Shown in pieces: positions 45,109 to 54,364 of a DNA stretch of 64,000 nucleotides (positions within the stretch are counted from its first letter, which is position 1; every line of letters begins with the position of its first letter). The position numbers and the translations under genes are program-made. The notes beneath the pieces are model-generated. The model was not told the DNA's origin. It made no database searches and was given only the letters and a program-made list of their open reading frames with translations. Origin of the DNA: JASLMY01 sp965226475 (GTDB taxonomy: Bacteria > Pseudomonadota > Alphaproteobacteria > GCA-2731375); the NCBI GenBank assembly GCA_965226475.1, contig CBDDDJ010000004.1, positions 1-64,000 of the forward strand, given 5' to 3'.

Positions 45109-45449
45109 GGCCCTGATCCTCCCCGCTGAAGCGAGGACGCATACTGCGGCCTAGGACCGGGCTTGGCAACGCGCTCGGAGGCCGAAGATCTTTCGGGGGA
45201 TCGACCGGGAGCAGGTGGAACCGCCCGGTGCGCGGTCCACGATTTCGCCGAGAGACGCCGCCGTCGGCCGGTCAAGGGCGCCACGACGATGAAGACATTG
45301 CTCCTGGTCAAGGGGTATCCGTTGCGAGGAGCATGAACCTGTCGGAAGACATTCCATACCGCCGCATTCCCGGTGAGCGTGGCGTGGTCGGACGAGCCCG
45401 CGCGCGGCGGCGAGCGGACTAAACCCCGCCGGCCGCACGTTCGAGAACT
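45109..45449. other. Intergenic region upstream of dihydropyrimidinase
   Basis: No clear gene. Two tiny ORFs overlap by ATGA (45290-45337, MKTLLLVKGYPLRGA; and 45334-45423, MNLSEDIPYRRIPGERG after GCGAGGAGC), on the strand opposite to the operon; they may be chance. The end carries one copy of the 16-base duplication made by the next element. Confidence 0.35.
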
Positions 45450-45517
45450 GTCGAGAACATTTCGAATTGACCGCTTTATGTACCATATGAATTGACCGCT
45501 TCATGTTGTGGTTGTTG

Positions 45518-45573
45518 GGCCTGTGGATAAGTGGGGAACCCGCCGTGGCGGGTTGTCCACTTATCCACAGGCC
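45518..45573. repeat. Hairpin with two DnaA-box sequences at element end
   Basis: Arms GGCCTGTGGATAAGTGG (45518-45534) and CCACTTATCCACAGGCC (45557-45573) pair perfectly; an inner stem AACCCGCC/GGCGGGTT continues after two unpaired bases on each side. Each arm contains the consensus DnaA box TTATCCACA (45561-45569; inverted at 45522-45530). It may end transposase transcription, but there is no T-run. Confidence 0.7.
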
Positions 45574-45592
45574 GGGCGCGCGTCGAAGCGGT

Positions 45593-46774
45593 TCACGCGG
45601 CCGCTCTGCTGTTCTTGGTTTCGTCGAGGACGGTGCCGTCGGCCTGATATCGGGCCAGCCGGCGGGGGCCGTGGAAGACCGCCAGGGTGCCGCCGGAGTA
45701 TTCGTGGACCCGCACCGATGCCTTGACGTAATGGCGGCGGTGGCGATCCTCCGGGATCTGCAGCACCAGCCGCTTGTAGCGCACCGTGTTGTCGTTGCCG
45801 ACGATCCGGTCCTCCTGGATGCACAGGATGTCGTCGAGCGATCCGGTGAAGGGGACAAAGGCCGAGCCCTCGGCTTCGGCCGGCACCGCGAAACGGGCGT
45901 TGTGGCGGGGCAGATAAATCTCGCGCAGGAACGCGTTGGCCTCGGCCATCGTGGTGATGGCGGCCAAGCGCAGTTCCTGCGGCAGGCGATTCTGCAATGT
46001 CGCGAACATGCGCTCCGAGCGCCCCCGGGCCTCGGGGGAGTAGGCCGGGATCAGTTCGATGCCCAGCTGGCCCAGGGCTCGGCCCACCTGGGTCGGGTTG
46101 TTCTTGTCCACCTTGCCGCCGGCCTCGGGCGTGTGCCAGTAGTGCGAGGCCCGGTCGGCGTAGAGCGAGCAGAACAGCCCCCGGACCTCGATCACCTCGC
46201 CCAGGGCCCGGAAGCTGCTCATGGTCCCCTCTTCGTCGACGAAGAAGGCCGAGTAGATCTCGCTGGTTGCGTCATCCATGGTGACGATCAGGTCCCACCA
46301 CTGCCCGGGAACCCATTGGTGGGTCGAGCCGTCCTGGTGCAGCATCATGGCGGGCAGGGCGCGGCGCGGCCGCTTGCGCCGGTGCGCGCCTCGCCGCGGT
46401 GCCGGACGTTTGCGCCCGTGGGCCTGGAGCGTCAGGCGGACCCAGTTGTAGCTCCGCGTGAAGCCGTGCTCATCGAGCAGCTTCTCGTGGAAGTGCTTGG
46501 CCGTGAAGTCCCAGTAGCGCGTGTCGAACAACTCCAGAACCTCCATCACCGTGTCCACCGGCACCCGGTGCCCCGAGACCTTGCCCAGCCGGCGGTCATA
46601 CAGACCCTCCGCGCCTTCCGCCTCAAAGCGACCCCGCCAGCGCCGGAACGTTCGCTCGCTCATCCCCAGGATCGACGCCGCCTCCGCCTGGCTCAGTCGC
46701 CGCCGCTTCGCGCGCTCCAGAATCTCCTCGAACTTCATCTGCCGTAGTCCTTGCAACACCTCGGCCCGCTTCAT
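45593..46774 (-). CDS. IS1202/ISNCY-type transposase
   Basis: 393 residues: MKRAEVLQGLRQMKFEEILE, helix-turn-helix SQAEAASILGMSERTFRRW, then the integrase core WWDLIVTMDDATSEIYSAFF (first Asp), FCSLYADRASHYWHTPEAGG (second Asp) and AYSPEARGRSERMFATLQNR (Glu), followed by a C-terminal domain (NDNTVRYKRLVLQIPEDRHR). This fits transposases formerly grouped in ISNCY and now IS1202. Intact; the N-terminus recurs as a fragment at 26041-27634. Confidence 0.88.
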   Translation of the reverse strand: MKRAEVLQGLRQMKFEEILERAKRRRLSQAEAASILGMSERTFRRWRGRFEAEGAEGLYDRRLGKVSGHRVPVDTVMEVLELFDTRYWDFTAKHFHEKLLDEHGFTRSYNWVRLTLQAHGRKRPAPRRGAHRRKRPRRALPAMMLHQDGSTHQWVPGQWWDLIVTMDDATSEIYSAFFVDEEGTMSSFRALGEVIEVRGLFCSLYADRASHYWHTPEAGGKVDKNNPTQVGRALGQLGIELIPAYSPEARGRSERMFATLQNRLPQELRLAAITTMAEANAFLREIYLPRHNARFAVPAEAEGSAFVPFTGSLDDILCIQEDRIVGNDNTVRYKRLVLQIPEDRHRRHYVKASVRVHEYSGGTLAVFHGPRRLARYQADGTVLDETKNSRAAA

Positions 46775-47007
46775 CGCCGCCCTCCTCGAAGGCGACGTTC
46801 TAAACCGGACAGATCACATGGTACCTACGGCGGTCATATCGTGTGTTAGCGACACCGCACGTTCGAGAACTTGACGAGCGTTTGGTTTTTTGCAAGCATA
46901 AGAGGAAGCGGTCCACTTTTCTGGCGTATCTTCGACACTCTTGGGAAGATGAAAAATCACTCTCTGGAGGGATACTGTTCGTATTTTTTTCGATATAACA
47001 AGGGAGG

Positions 47008-48156
47008 ATGAAATTAAATACTATGAAATCCGTCAACGTTGCTATCGCAGGTGTCGGTAACTGTGCCAGTTCTTTGATTCAAGGTGTTGATTACTACAGA
47101 CAGGAGGACTTGCAGGAAACCGTCGGGATCATGCATCCCGACATCGGTGGCTATGCTCCGTGCGACATCGCCTTTGTCGCCGCCTTCGACATCGACCGGC
47201 GCAAGATCGGCCGTCCGTTGGAGGAGGCCATATTCGCGCCGCCGAACTGCGCCCTTGTCTTTCAACGCGCCATCACCCCGACCGGCGTCGTGGTCCAGAA
47301 GGGACCGGTTCTGGACGGGCTGGCCGAGCACATGTCGGATTATGGGGACGACGAGGCCTTCCGCCTCTCCGAGGCGCCCGAGGTCGACCTGACCGTGGCG
47401 CTGCGTCGCTCCGGCGCCGAGGTCTTGGTCTGCTATCTTCCCGTCGGCTCCGAGCAGGCGGTCCGTCACTACGCGAGGGCTTGTCTGGAGGCCGGCGTGG
47501 CGATGGTCAACTGCGTGCCGGTCTTCCTCGCTTCCGATCCCAATTGGGCCGACAAGTTCCGTGCGGCGGGCCTGCCCATCGTCGGAGACGACATCAAGAG
47601 CCAGGTCGGTGCCACCATAATCCACCGGAACCTGGTACGGCTCTTCAACGATCGCGGCTATTCGGTGGACCGGACTTACCAACTCAACACCGGCGGCAAC
47701 ACCGACTTCCTCAACATGCTGGCCCTGGAGCGGCTGAAGTCGAAGAAGCAGTCGAAGACGAACTCGGTACAGTCGCAGCTCGATCTACCGCTGCCCGCCC
47801 GCGACATTCACGTTGGACCTTCCGACTACGTGCCTTGGCAGGGCGACAACAAGGTCGCGTTCATTCGCATGGAGGGCCGTGGCTTCGGCGGCGCCGGAAT
47901 CGAGCTTGAGCTTCGCCTCTCGGTCCAGGATTCGCCCAATAGCGCGGGTGTCGTCATCAATGCCATCCGCTGCGCCAAGCTGGCGCTGGTACGTGGTCTC
48001 GCCGGACCGCTCGAAGCGGTTTCCGCCTACTACATGAAGACGCCGCCCAGGCAGATGCGGGACGACGAGGCGCGGGAGAGGTGCGAGACCTTCATCCGAG
48101 GCGAAGGGACTCTCGCCGGCGATGTCGCCGCACGGCGGCACGCCGCCGCCGACTAA
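47008..48156 (+). CDS. ino1: myo-Inositol-1-phosphate synthase
   Basis: The 382-residue protein has the NAD-binding start VNVAIAGVGNCASSLIQGVD and the synthase core: IAFVAAFDIDRRKIGRPLEE, VAMVNCVPVFLASDPNWADK, GDDIKSQVGATIIHR, YQLNTGGNTDFLNMLALER, LKSKKQSKTNSVQSQL, SAGVVINAIRCAKLAL. It turns glucose-6-phosphate into L-myo-inositol-1-phosphate with NAD. ATG 47008 abuts GGGAGG; ATG 47023 (MKSVNVAIAG) is an alternative start. It opens a three-gene operon: the next gene follows after four bases. An AT-rich region with a T-run upstream may be the promoter. Confidence 0.92.
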   Translation: MKLNTMKSVNVAIAGVGNCASSLIQGVDYYRQEDLQETVGIMHPDIGGYAPCDIAFVAAFDIDRRKIGRPLEEAIFAPPNCALVFQRAITPTGVVVQKGPVLDGLAEHMSDYGDDEAFRLSEAPEVDLTVALRRSGAEVLVCYLPVGSEQAVRHYARACLEAGVAMVNCVPVFLASDPNWADKFRAAGLPIVGDDIKSQVGATIIHRNLVRLFNDRGYSVDRTYQLNTGGNTDFLNMLALERLKSKKQSKTNSVQSQLDLPLPARDIHVGPSDYVPWQGDNKVAFIRMEGRGFGGAGIELELRLSVQDSPNSAGVVINAIRCAKLALVRGLAGPLEAVSAYYMKTPPRQMRDDEARERCETFIRGEGTLAGDVAARRHAAAD

Positions 48157-48160
48157 GACC

Positions 48161-49033
48161 ATGCCGCCGGCAGCCGCGAGCGCTGGACGCGACAAGGCTT
48201 GGGAAAGGCGTTCCCACCCGGCCGCCGCTTGGTGGCCGGAGCAATTGCGGGCCCTGCACGCCGCAGTCCGGCGAGAGGTGGCGGCATCGTCCGCCGTCGA
48301 TCTCGGGCGGCGAAACGCCAAGGGTGATCTGGTCAAGGACTTCGATTTGGCGGCCGATCGGACTATCGCCGAGTTTCTCGAGCCGTTGGCGGTTCCTCTC
48401 GTCCTAGAGACGGAAGAGGGGCCGAGCCGCATGATCGGCGGCGAACCACCCGAATGGCGTCTGATCGCCGATCCCGTCGATGGCTCCGACAATCGGACAA
48501 GAGGCCTGCCCTTGAGCGCCTTTTCCTGCGCCGTGCTTCCCGCTGGCACGGCGCTCCAGCCAGAGGCGGTCGTCGCTGCCATAGTGGGACCGATGGAGCA
48601 TGAGGACGCCTGGGTCGCGACGGTCGGCGCCGGCGCCCGGCATGGGTCGGCGCGCATCACGACGTCCACCGCCGCCAAACTCGCCGAGGCCATGGTCTCG
48701 GTCGAGTTGAACCATTGTCATCCCTCGCCTGCGCTCGGCCGGGTCATGGGCATGGCGCGGGGTGTGCGCAGCTACGGCTGCGCCTCCCGGGCCCTGGCGC
48801 TGGTCGCCGCCGGCGCCATCGACGCGCACATGGATATTCGTGGCCGCCTCACAATCGAGAGCTGGCTCGCCGGCGGGTTTCTGGTTCAGGAAGCCGGAGG
48901 CTGCGTCATGAGCCCGGACGGTGGTCCCGTGCCGGCGCCTACGAGCCTGATAGAGAGACGCTCTCTGATCGCCGGTGCGACGCCGGAGCTCTGCCGTGAG
49001 ATCGTACGCGAGCTCGGAAGTCACGATGTCTGA
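48161..49033 (+). CDS. Inositol-monophosphatase-family phosphatase
   Basis: 290 residues. Metal-binding motifs of the IMPase/FBPase fold are present in modified form: KGDLVKDFDLAADRTIAEFL (first Asp site), ETEEG (Glu pair region), WRLIADPVDGSDNRTRGLP (the D-P-I-D-G-T motif with Ser for Thr) and RGRLTIESWLAGGFLVQEAG (where W-D-x-A-A is usual). The lack of the last Asp (E in IESWLAG) is a departure. Its place between ino1 and the bifunctional gene fits dephosphorylation of the phosphorylated di-inositol intermediate, which is inference. The end overlaps the next gene by eight bases. Confidence 0.75.
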   Translation: MPPAAASAGRDKAWERRSHPAAAWWPEQLRALHAAVRREVAASSAVDLGRRNAKGDLVKDFDLAADRTIAEFLEPLAVPLVLETEEGPSRMIGGEPPEWRLIADPVDGSDNRTRGLPLSAFSCAVLPAGTALQPEAVVAAIVGPMEHEDAWVATVGAGARHGSARITTSTAAKLAEAMVSVELNHCHPSPALGRVMGMARGVRSYGCASRALALVAAGAIDAHMDIRGRLTIESWLAGGFLVQEAGGCVMSPDGGPVPAPTSLIERRSLIAGATPELCREIVRELGSHDV

Positions 49034-50387
49034 CGCGCGCACCGCCCGACCCGAGCTCGCCGTGATTCTGGCTGCCGGTGCCGGAACCAGACTTTCGTCA
49101 CTGACGCCGACGTCGAAGCCGATGACCATGCTGCTCGGCCTGTCGCTGGCCGAACGCACGCTCACGACCTTCAGCGAAGACTTGGGCATTAGGCGCTTTC
49201 TCGTCGTTCTGGGACACGACGCGAACCGGGTACGCGAGCACTTCCAGCAGATTGCCCCCCGACGTGATCTCGAGATCGCGTATGTCGAGGCTGCCGAGTG
49301 GCGGCTCGGTAATGGCGCGAGCGCCCGCGCTACCAAGGATCATATCGAGGCTGAGGTCTTCTTCCTCGCCATGGTCGATCATGTCTTCGACCACGAGATC
49401 GGCCGACGGCTTTGCCGAGCGCCGCCCCCGGTCGGCGGCATCTCTTTGGCCGTGGATCGCGACAAACAAGGCATCTACGATTTTGACGACGCCACCCGCG
49501 TGTGTCTCAACGGCTCGAAGATCACTGCGATCGGCAAGCATCTGGAGAACTCGGACGCGGTCGATACAGGCGTGTTCCTATGCACTTCAGGTCTCTTTGA
49601 AGGGCTCGAGCGGGCCTCCGCCCAGGGCGCGCATGGGCTATCCGCCGGCATCACCGAGCTGAGCCTCGCGGGTCGTGCATACGCCGTCGATGTAACCGGC
49701 TGCCCCTGGTTCGACGTGGACACGCCGGAGGCGCTGAAGGTGACCGAGGTGAATTTGCTACGCGCCGCGGCAACCAAGCCCAGTGATGGTCCTGTCGCCG
49801 GCCACCTCAACCGACCGGTGTCGCGCCTTCTGACCCGCTATCTTGTCGGGACTCCGCTCACACCCAACCAGATTTCGTTTTTGTCGATGGTGTTGTCTTG
49901 CCTAGGCGCGCTCGCCTTCGCGATGGGCGGCTATGTGGCCCTGGCCTTGGGTGGCATCGCGGCGCAGATCGCCTCGATCGTCGACGGCTGTGACGGCGAG
50001 GTGGCACGATTGAAGCGCATGCACAGCGACTTCGGTGGCTGGTTCGATGCGGTTCTCGATCGCTATGCCGACGCCTTCCTGCTCTTCGGCCTGACTTGGC
50101 ACGTCTATCTTCAGAACAGCAGCCATGCTGCACTCGCCCTCGGCTTCGCGGCGATCATCGGTTCCTTCATGAACAGCTATTCGGCGCAGCGCTATGACGG
50201 CCTGATGATGGCTCGCAACGGGCGGAGCGCTCGGTTTCGTCTCGGACGCGACGTTCGCGTCTTCCTCATTTTCCTCGGTGCGATCGCGAACCTGCCGTTG
50301 GCCACGCTGTTTGTCATTGCCGTTGTCATGAATTTCGAGGTGGTGCGGCGTATCTACGTCCTGTCCCGGGAGACGCCTCTGGCCTGA
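49026..50387 (+). CDS. Bifunctional inositol-1-P cytidylyltransferase / CDP-inositol phosphotransferase
   Basis: 453 residues with two domains. Residues about 10-245 are a sugar-nucleotidyltransferase domain: LAVILAAGAGTRLSSLTPTS, KPM, FFLAMVDHVFDHEIG. Residues about 260-453 are a membrane CDP-alcohol phosphotransferase: the signature D-G-x2-A-R-x8-G-x3-D-x3-D fits DGEVARLKRMHSDFGGWFDA (then VLDRYAD) exactly, with several membrane helices. This is the fusion known as IPCT/DIPPS: it makes CDP-inositol and joins it to inositol-1-phosphate, giving phosphorylated di-myo-inositol-phosphate. Some relatives use other acceptors, so the product is inferred. It ends 63 bases from the convergent HAD-GDPD gene. 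Confidence 0.85.
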   Translation: MSDARTARPELAVILAAGAGTRLSSLTPTSKPMTMLLGLSLAERTLTTFSEDLGIRRFLVVLGHDANRVREHFQQIAPRRDLEIAYVEAAEWRLGNGASARATKDHIEAEVFFLAMVDHVFDHEIGRRLCRAPPPVGGISLAVDRDKQGIYDFDDATRVCLNGSKITAIGKHLENSDAVDTGVFLCTSGLFEGLERASAQGAHGLSAGITELSLAGRAYAVDVTGCPWFDVDTPEALKVTEVNLLRAAATKPSDGPVAGHLNRPVSRLLTRYLVGTPLTPNQISFLSMVLSCLGALAFAMGGYVALALGGIAAQIASIVDGCDGEVARLKRMHSDFGGWFDAVLDRYADAFLLFGLTWHVYLQNSSHAALALGFAAIIGSFMNSYSAQRYDGLMMARNGRSARFRLGRDVRVFLIFLGAIANLPLATLFVIAVVMNFEVVRRIYVLSRETPLA

Positions 50388-50710
50388 TATGGGCTATTGT
50401 CAATTCCTTGAGCCCTCTTGAGCTCGGTCTTCGGGCAAAACGGGCCCCAATTATCCGCGCTCCTGGTACTCGTGGCGCTCGGCGTTTTCGCCCGTGCCGC
50501 GACCGTAGTAGTGCCACTTCGGGAAATTGAAGTCGGACGTGACCGAGCAGGGCTGCTGCAGCACGGCCTGCAGAAACGACTCGAGATCGGGCACATTGTT
50601 GTAGGCGGCGCTGCAAAAATGCTCCACGCGAGGCGGCCGGGTAGTCCGGTTGCGGCGGCGCGAAGATGCGCCAGTGATCGTCCCCTGTTGTTAGCGACGG
50701 GGGGCAGGAG

Positions 50711-52207
50711 ATGTATGGCGTGGAGTTGTATGCGCAGGTTCGGCTGGCAGTTGTCGATGAGGGGCTGAGCCACCGTGAGGCGGCGCGGCGGTTTGGCATC
50801 GACCGCCGGACGGTGAAGAAGATGCTGAGCTACTCGGCGCCGCCGGGGTATCGGCGGACGATGCCGGTGAGACGGCCGAAGCTGGAAGAGTTCACGGCGG
50901 TCATCGACGCGATCCTGTCGGCGGACCGGGATGTGCCGCGCAAGCAGCGGCACACGGCACAACGGATCTTCGAGCGGCTTCGGGACGAGCACGGCTTCAC
51001 CGGCGGCTACACCATCGTGAAGGACTACGTCCGCGCTCAGCGGCAGTCGACACGCGAAGCCTTCGTGCCGCTGCATCACCCGCCGGGCCATGCCCAGGCA
51101 GACTTTGGCCAAGCGGTGGTCGATCTGCGTGGCAAGCGGGAGAAGGTCCACTTCTTCTGCTTTATCTTGCCCCATTCGAACGCCTGGTTCGTGAAGGCCT
51201 ACCTGCGGGAGACGACGGAGGCTTTCCTGGACGGGCACGTCAGCGCCTTCGCCTTCTTCGGCGGGATCCCTCGATCGATCCTGTACGACAACACGACGCT
51301 GGCGGTGGCGCGGATCATGGGCGACGGCGAGCGCCGCCGCACCCAGGCCTTCTCGCATCTGCAGTCGCACTATCTGTTCCGCGACCGCTTCGGCCGGCCC
51401 GGCAAGGGCAACGACAAAGGGAAGGTCGAGGCGCTGGTGAAGACGGCGCGGCGCAAGTTCTTCGTGCCGATCCCAAAGGTGCGGGACCTGGACGCCCTGA
51501 ACGAACAGCTGATGGCGGGTTGCCTGGCGCGTCTCGACGCCCTGGAGGAAGGCGAGAAGGCAACGGCGCTGCTGGCCGACCTCGAGGCTTTGCGCGATCT
51601 ACCGGCCGTCCCCTTCGAGGCTTGTGAGCAACATCCCGGGCAGGTCTCCTCGATGGCCTTGGTGCGCTACCGGCTGGTGGATTACTCGGCGCCGACGGTC
51701 CACGCCTACAAGGACGTGATGGTCAAGGGCTATGTCGACCGGGTCGAGATCACTCTCGGCGCCGAGATCATCGCCCGTCATCCCCGCTCCTATGTGCGTG
51801 GCGACGTGGTCTACGACCCGCTGCACTATCTGTCTTTGCTGGAGAAGAAGCCGGGTGCCCTGGATCAAGCGGCCCCGCTGCTGGGGTGGAAGCTGGATCC
51901 CGCCTTCGACGAGCTGCGCCATCTCCTCGAAGCCCGCTTCGGCCATCGCGGCAAGCGGGAGTACATCCAGGTGCTGCGCCTGTTGGAGGACTTCCCCGAG
52001 AGCCAGGTGAGGGTGGCGGTGCGCGAGGCGGTGAAGCGGCGCCTGGTCGGCTTCGATGCCGTCAAGCATCTGCTCCTGGCCCGGATCGAGAGGCGACCGG
52101 CCCACCTGGACTTCTCTCGCTATCCTCACCTCCCCCAGCCCTTTGTCGCCGCGACACGGATCGCCGATTACGCAACCTTGCTGGCGGGAGGCGCCGGACA
52201 TGGCTGA
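50711..52207 (+). CDS. istA: IS21 transposase IstA (element 4)
   Basis: 498 residues: MYGVELYAQVRLAVVDEGLS, helix-turn-helix ASRRFGIDRRTVKKMLSY-type region, QADFGQAVVDLRGKREKV (first Asp), AFFGGIPRSILYDNTTLAV (second Asp), GKGNDKGKVEALVKTARRKF. It is a distinct branch from elements 1 and 2 (roughly two thirds identical by eye). Intact. Confidence 0.9.
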   Translation: MYGVELYAQVRLAVVDEGLSHREAARRFGIDRRTVKKMLSYSAPPGYRRTMPVRRPKLEEFTAVIDAILSADRDVPRKQRHTAQRIFERLRDEHGFTGGYTIVKDYVRAQRQSTREAFVPLHHPPGHAQADFGQAVVDLRGKREKVHFFCFILPHSNAWFVKAYLRETTEAFLDGHVSAFAFFGGIPRSILYDNTTLAVARIMGDGERRRTQAFSHLQSHYLFRDRFGRPGKGNDKGKVEALVKTARRKFFVPIPKVRDLDALNEQLMAGCLARLDALEEGEKATALLADLEALRDLPAVPFEACEQHPGQVSSMALVRYRLVDYSAPTVHAYKDVMVKGYVDRVEITLGAEIIARHPRSYVRGDVVYDPLHYLSLLEKKPGALDQAAPLLGWKLDPAFDELRHLLEARFGHRGKREYIQVLRLLEDFPESQVRVAVREAVKRRLVGFDAVKHLLLARIERRPAHLDFSRYPHLPQPFVAATRIADYATLLAGGAGHG

Positions 52208-52964
52208 AGCCCCACGCCTCCTGCTCGATCACCAACTGAAGAGCCTGAAGCTGCCGACCGTCCTGCGCGAGTACGACAAGCAGGCGCGGATCGCGGCCGG
52301 CGACGGCGTCGACCATGTCGGCTATCTCGCCCGGCTGACCGAGCTGGAGCTGATCGACCGAGAGCGCCGGTTGGTCGAGCGGCGCATCAAGCAAGCCAGG
52401 TTCCCCATCGTCAAACAGCTCGAGAGCTTCGACTTCAAGGCCGTGCCGGAACTCAACAAGATGCTGGTGCTGGACCTGGCCCGGGGCGAGTACGTCGCGC
52501 GGCGGGAGAACGTGATCCTGCTCGGCCCCTCCGGTGTCGGCAAAACCCACATCGCGCTCGCCCTCGGACTGGCCGCCTGCCAGAAGGGCCTGAGCGTCCG
52601 CTTCACCACCGCTTCCCAGCTGGTGCATGAGCTGATGGAGGCCCGCGACGAGAAGAGGCTGCTCCGCCTCCAGGCCCAGCTCGCCAAGGTCAATCTCCTG
52701 ATCGTCGACGAGCTCGGATACGTCCCGCTGTCGCAGACCGGGAGTGAGCTGCTGTTCGAGATCTTCAGCCAGCGCTACGAGCGCGGCGCCACCATCGTCA
52801 CCTCAAACTTGCCCTTCCAGGAATGGACCTCCGTCTTCGCCAGCGAACGCCTCACCGGCGCGCTGCTCGACCGGATCACCCACCATGTCCATATCCTGGA
52901 GATGAACGCAGAAAGCTACCGGCTCAAGCAGAGCCGATCGCGACGACGACACCCTTCCCAATAA
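52200..52964 (+). CDS. istB: IS21 helper ATPase IstB (element 4)
   Basis: 254 residues starting MAEAPRLLLDHQLKSLKLPT at 52200 and overlapping istA by eight bases. Walker A LGPSGVGKTHIALALG, Walker B NLLIVDELGYVPLSQ. Intact, same family as the other two but divergent. Confidence 0.9.
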   Translation: MAEAPRLLLDHQLKSLKLPTVLREYDKQARIAAGDGVDHVGYLARLTELELIDRERRLVERRIKQARFPIVKQLESFDFKAVPELNKMLVLDLARGEYVARRENVILLGPSGVGKTHIALALGLAACQKGLSVRFTTASQLVHELMEARDEKRLLRLQAQLAKVNLLIVDELGYVPLSQTGSELLFEIFSQRYERGATIVTSNLPFQEWTSVFASERLTGALLDRITHHVHILEMNAESYRLKQSRSRRRHPSQ

Positions 52965-53400
52965 TCTCGCTTCCTCCCCCGCTTGCCCACGTGGGTCCAC
53001 AGGAACCTCCCACGCGCGGGCCGCCGATTGCCCAATTGAAAGGCACGTCGCCCCGCGCGCGGGTCCCTCCTATGGACTACGTGGACAAGCTGCCACCGAG
53101 CCACTGGTACATTGTTACGCCGCCGCCCTGGCCCATATTCCGGCCGCCGTTGACACACAGTGTAGATGTTCACCTCGAAGCCCCAGCGCTCCATGGTGTT
53201 GACGATCCACGTGAGGTTCGACAGGCCCCAGGGGACCGAGAAGCGGTTGATCCCCCAACCGCGTAGGCCCTCTAGGACGCGCCGCCCCTCCTCGGGGAGG
53301 GTGTCGATTAGAGGCGCGAGGAAATCGATCCGACACTGGATCACGGTCCCCGGAAACGTGGCGGAGAGCCTGCGGAAGCCGTGCTCACCCAAAATCTCTA

Positions 53401-54364
53401 GGCTCAATTCGTGAATTGTATGCGTCACCTTGTTACGGCGGCGGCGAGGCAGGCTCGGTCATTGGCGCCGGGGGCGAGGCCGACGAGGTGGAACCAGCTC
53501 AGGTAGTTGTCCAGATAGCGGGTGGCGATGCCGCGGCGGGGACGCAGGAAGTCCTTCAACCGGCTGTGGCGGCTGTTCACCGTCTGCACATGCAGATCGC
53601 CCCGAACCCGTTCCCCCATCGAGCGGTTGAGTGCTTCGTGGCTCACCCCGAGCGCGGCGGCGCAAGGTGGATAGCTCGCGCCACCGTCGGAGACCAGCAG
53701 GGCGTCCTTCGCGACCACCGGGTCGAGAGCAGCCGTGAGCGCCGCCGCGTCGACCCTGGGCAGCACCGCGCTCACCGTCGTCCCGCTCCGCCCCGCCGCC
53801 GTGCCTTGCGTCCCAGCCCGCGCGCGCCCTTCCGGCTCTCCAGGACGTAGGTCTCGTCCGCTTCCACGATCCCCTTGAGCACCTCCGAATCGCTCCGCGC
53901 CGCCGCCAGAAACCGGTGACGCCAGCGGAACGCCGTGCTCACCGCCACGTCGCAGCGCGCCGCCGAGGCCTTCACCGTCTCCCCCTCCGCCAGCGACGCC
54001 CCGAACGACAGCCAGCGTTCCTTGTGGTGCAGGCCCGACAGCGGCGTACCGGTCAGCGCGTTGAAGGTCCTGCCGCAGCCCTTGCACTGGTAGCGCCGCA
54101 GACCCCGCGCCATACCGCGCGAAACCGCCCCTTCGCTCGCGCAGTGCGGACAGCGCCGGGCCTCGTCCACACCAAGCTCGATCGCGGCCTTCGATGCCTC
54201 GCCTTCGCTCCGGCCCGACAGCACCGCGAGCGCCTCGTGCCGCTGCACGCGCGTCAGCCCGCGCGCCGCCGAAAGCCACACCTGGAAACCCTTGCCGTCC
54301 ATGACCCAACCTCCTGACGTTCCGAGCATTCTATCACAAATGCATACGTTTCACAAATTGAGCT
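53401..54364. mobile_element. IS1595-type element, copy G (61-bp deletion)
   Basis: Flanked by the exact 8-base duplication AATCTCTA (53393-53400, 54365-54372). At 964 bp it lacks 61 bases near 53790 compared with the other copies, and its last base is T where the rest have C. Minus strand; sits in the HAD-GDPD gene. Confidence 0.95.
53425..54302 (-). pseudogene. IS1595-family transposase (copy G), frameshifted by deletion
   Basis: The N-terminal 170 residues are normal (MDGKGFQVWL to RGLGRKARRRGG). A 61-base deletion, probably between short CCGCCGCC-type repeats, then shifts the frame; the remaining DDE blocks (VSDGGASYPPCAAALGVS) are in another frame. It cannot make a working transposase but could be moved by the other copies. 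Confidence 0.93.

Larger units (their letters stand above)
45450..46854. mobile_element. IS1202/ISNCY-type element 1, intact, with 16-bp duplication
   Basis: 1,405 bp. The ends are related inverted repeats: TGTCGAGAACATTTCGAATT (left) and TGTCGCTAACACACGATATG (right, other strand), with GACCGC and GTACCAT further in. Both flanks carry CCGCACGTTCGAGAAC (45434-45449, 46855-46870). Such a long target duplication is a hallmark of the IS1202 group. A strong hairpin follows the transposase gene. Confidence 0.88.
50600..53157. mobile_element. IS21-family element 4, intact, in HAD-GDPD gene
   Basis: Ends TGTAGGCGGCGCTGCAAAAA (left) and TGTGTCAACGGCGGCCGG (right, other strand). Flanks CATTGT (50594-50599) and CAGTGT (53158-53163) are a 6-base duplication with one mismatch. 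Size about 2.56 kb, like elements 1 and 2, but in the opposite orientation. Confidence 0.8.

Noticed and set aside
43861..45129. 422-codon plus-strand ORF opposite dihydropyrimidinase
   Set aside because: Shadow of a well-supported gene; product is low complexity without motifs.
45290..45423. Two tiny overlapping ORFs (ATGA) with a ribosome-like site upstream of the IS1202 element
   Set aside because: Too short, on the wrong strand for the dihydropyrimidinase operon, no similarity; probably chance.
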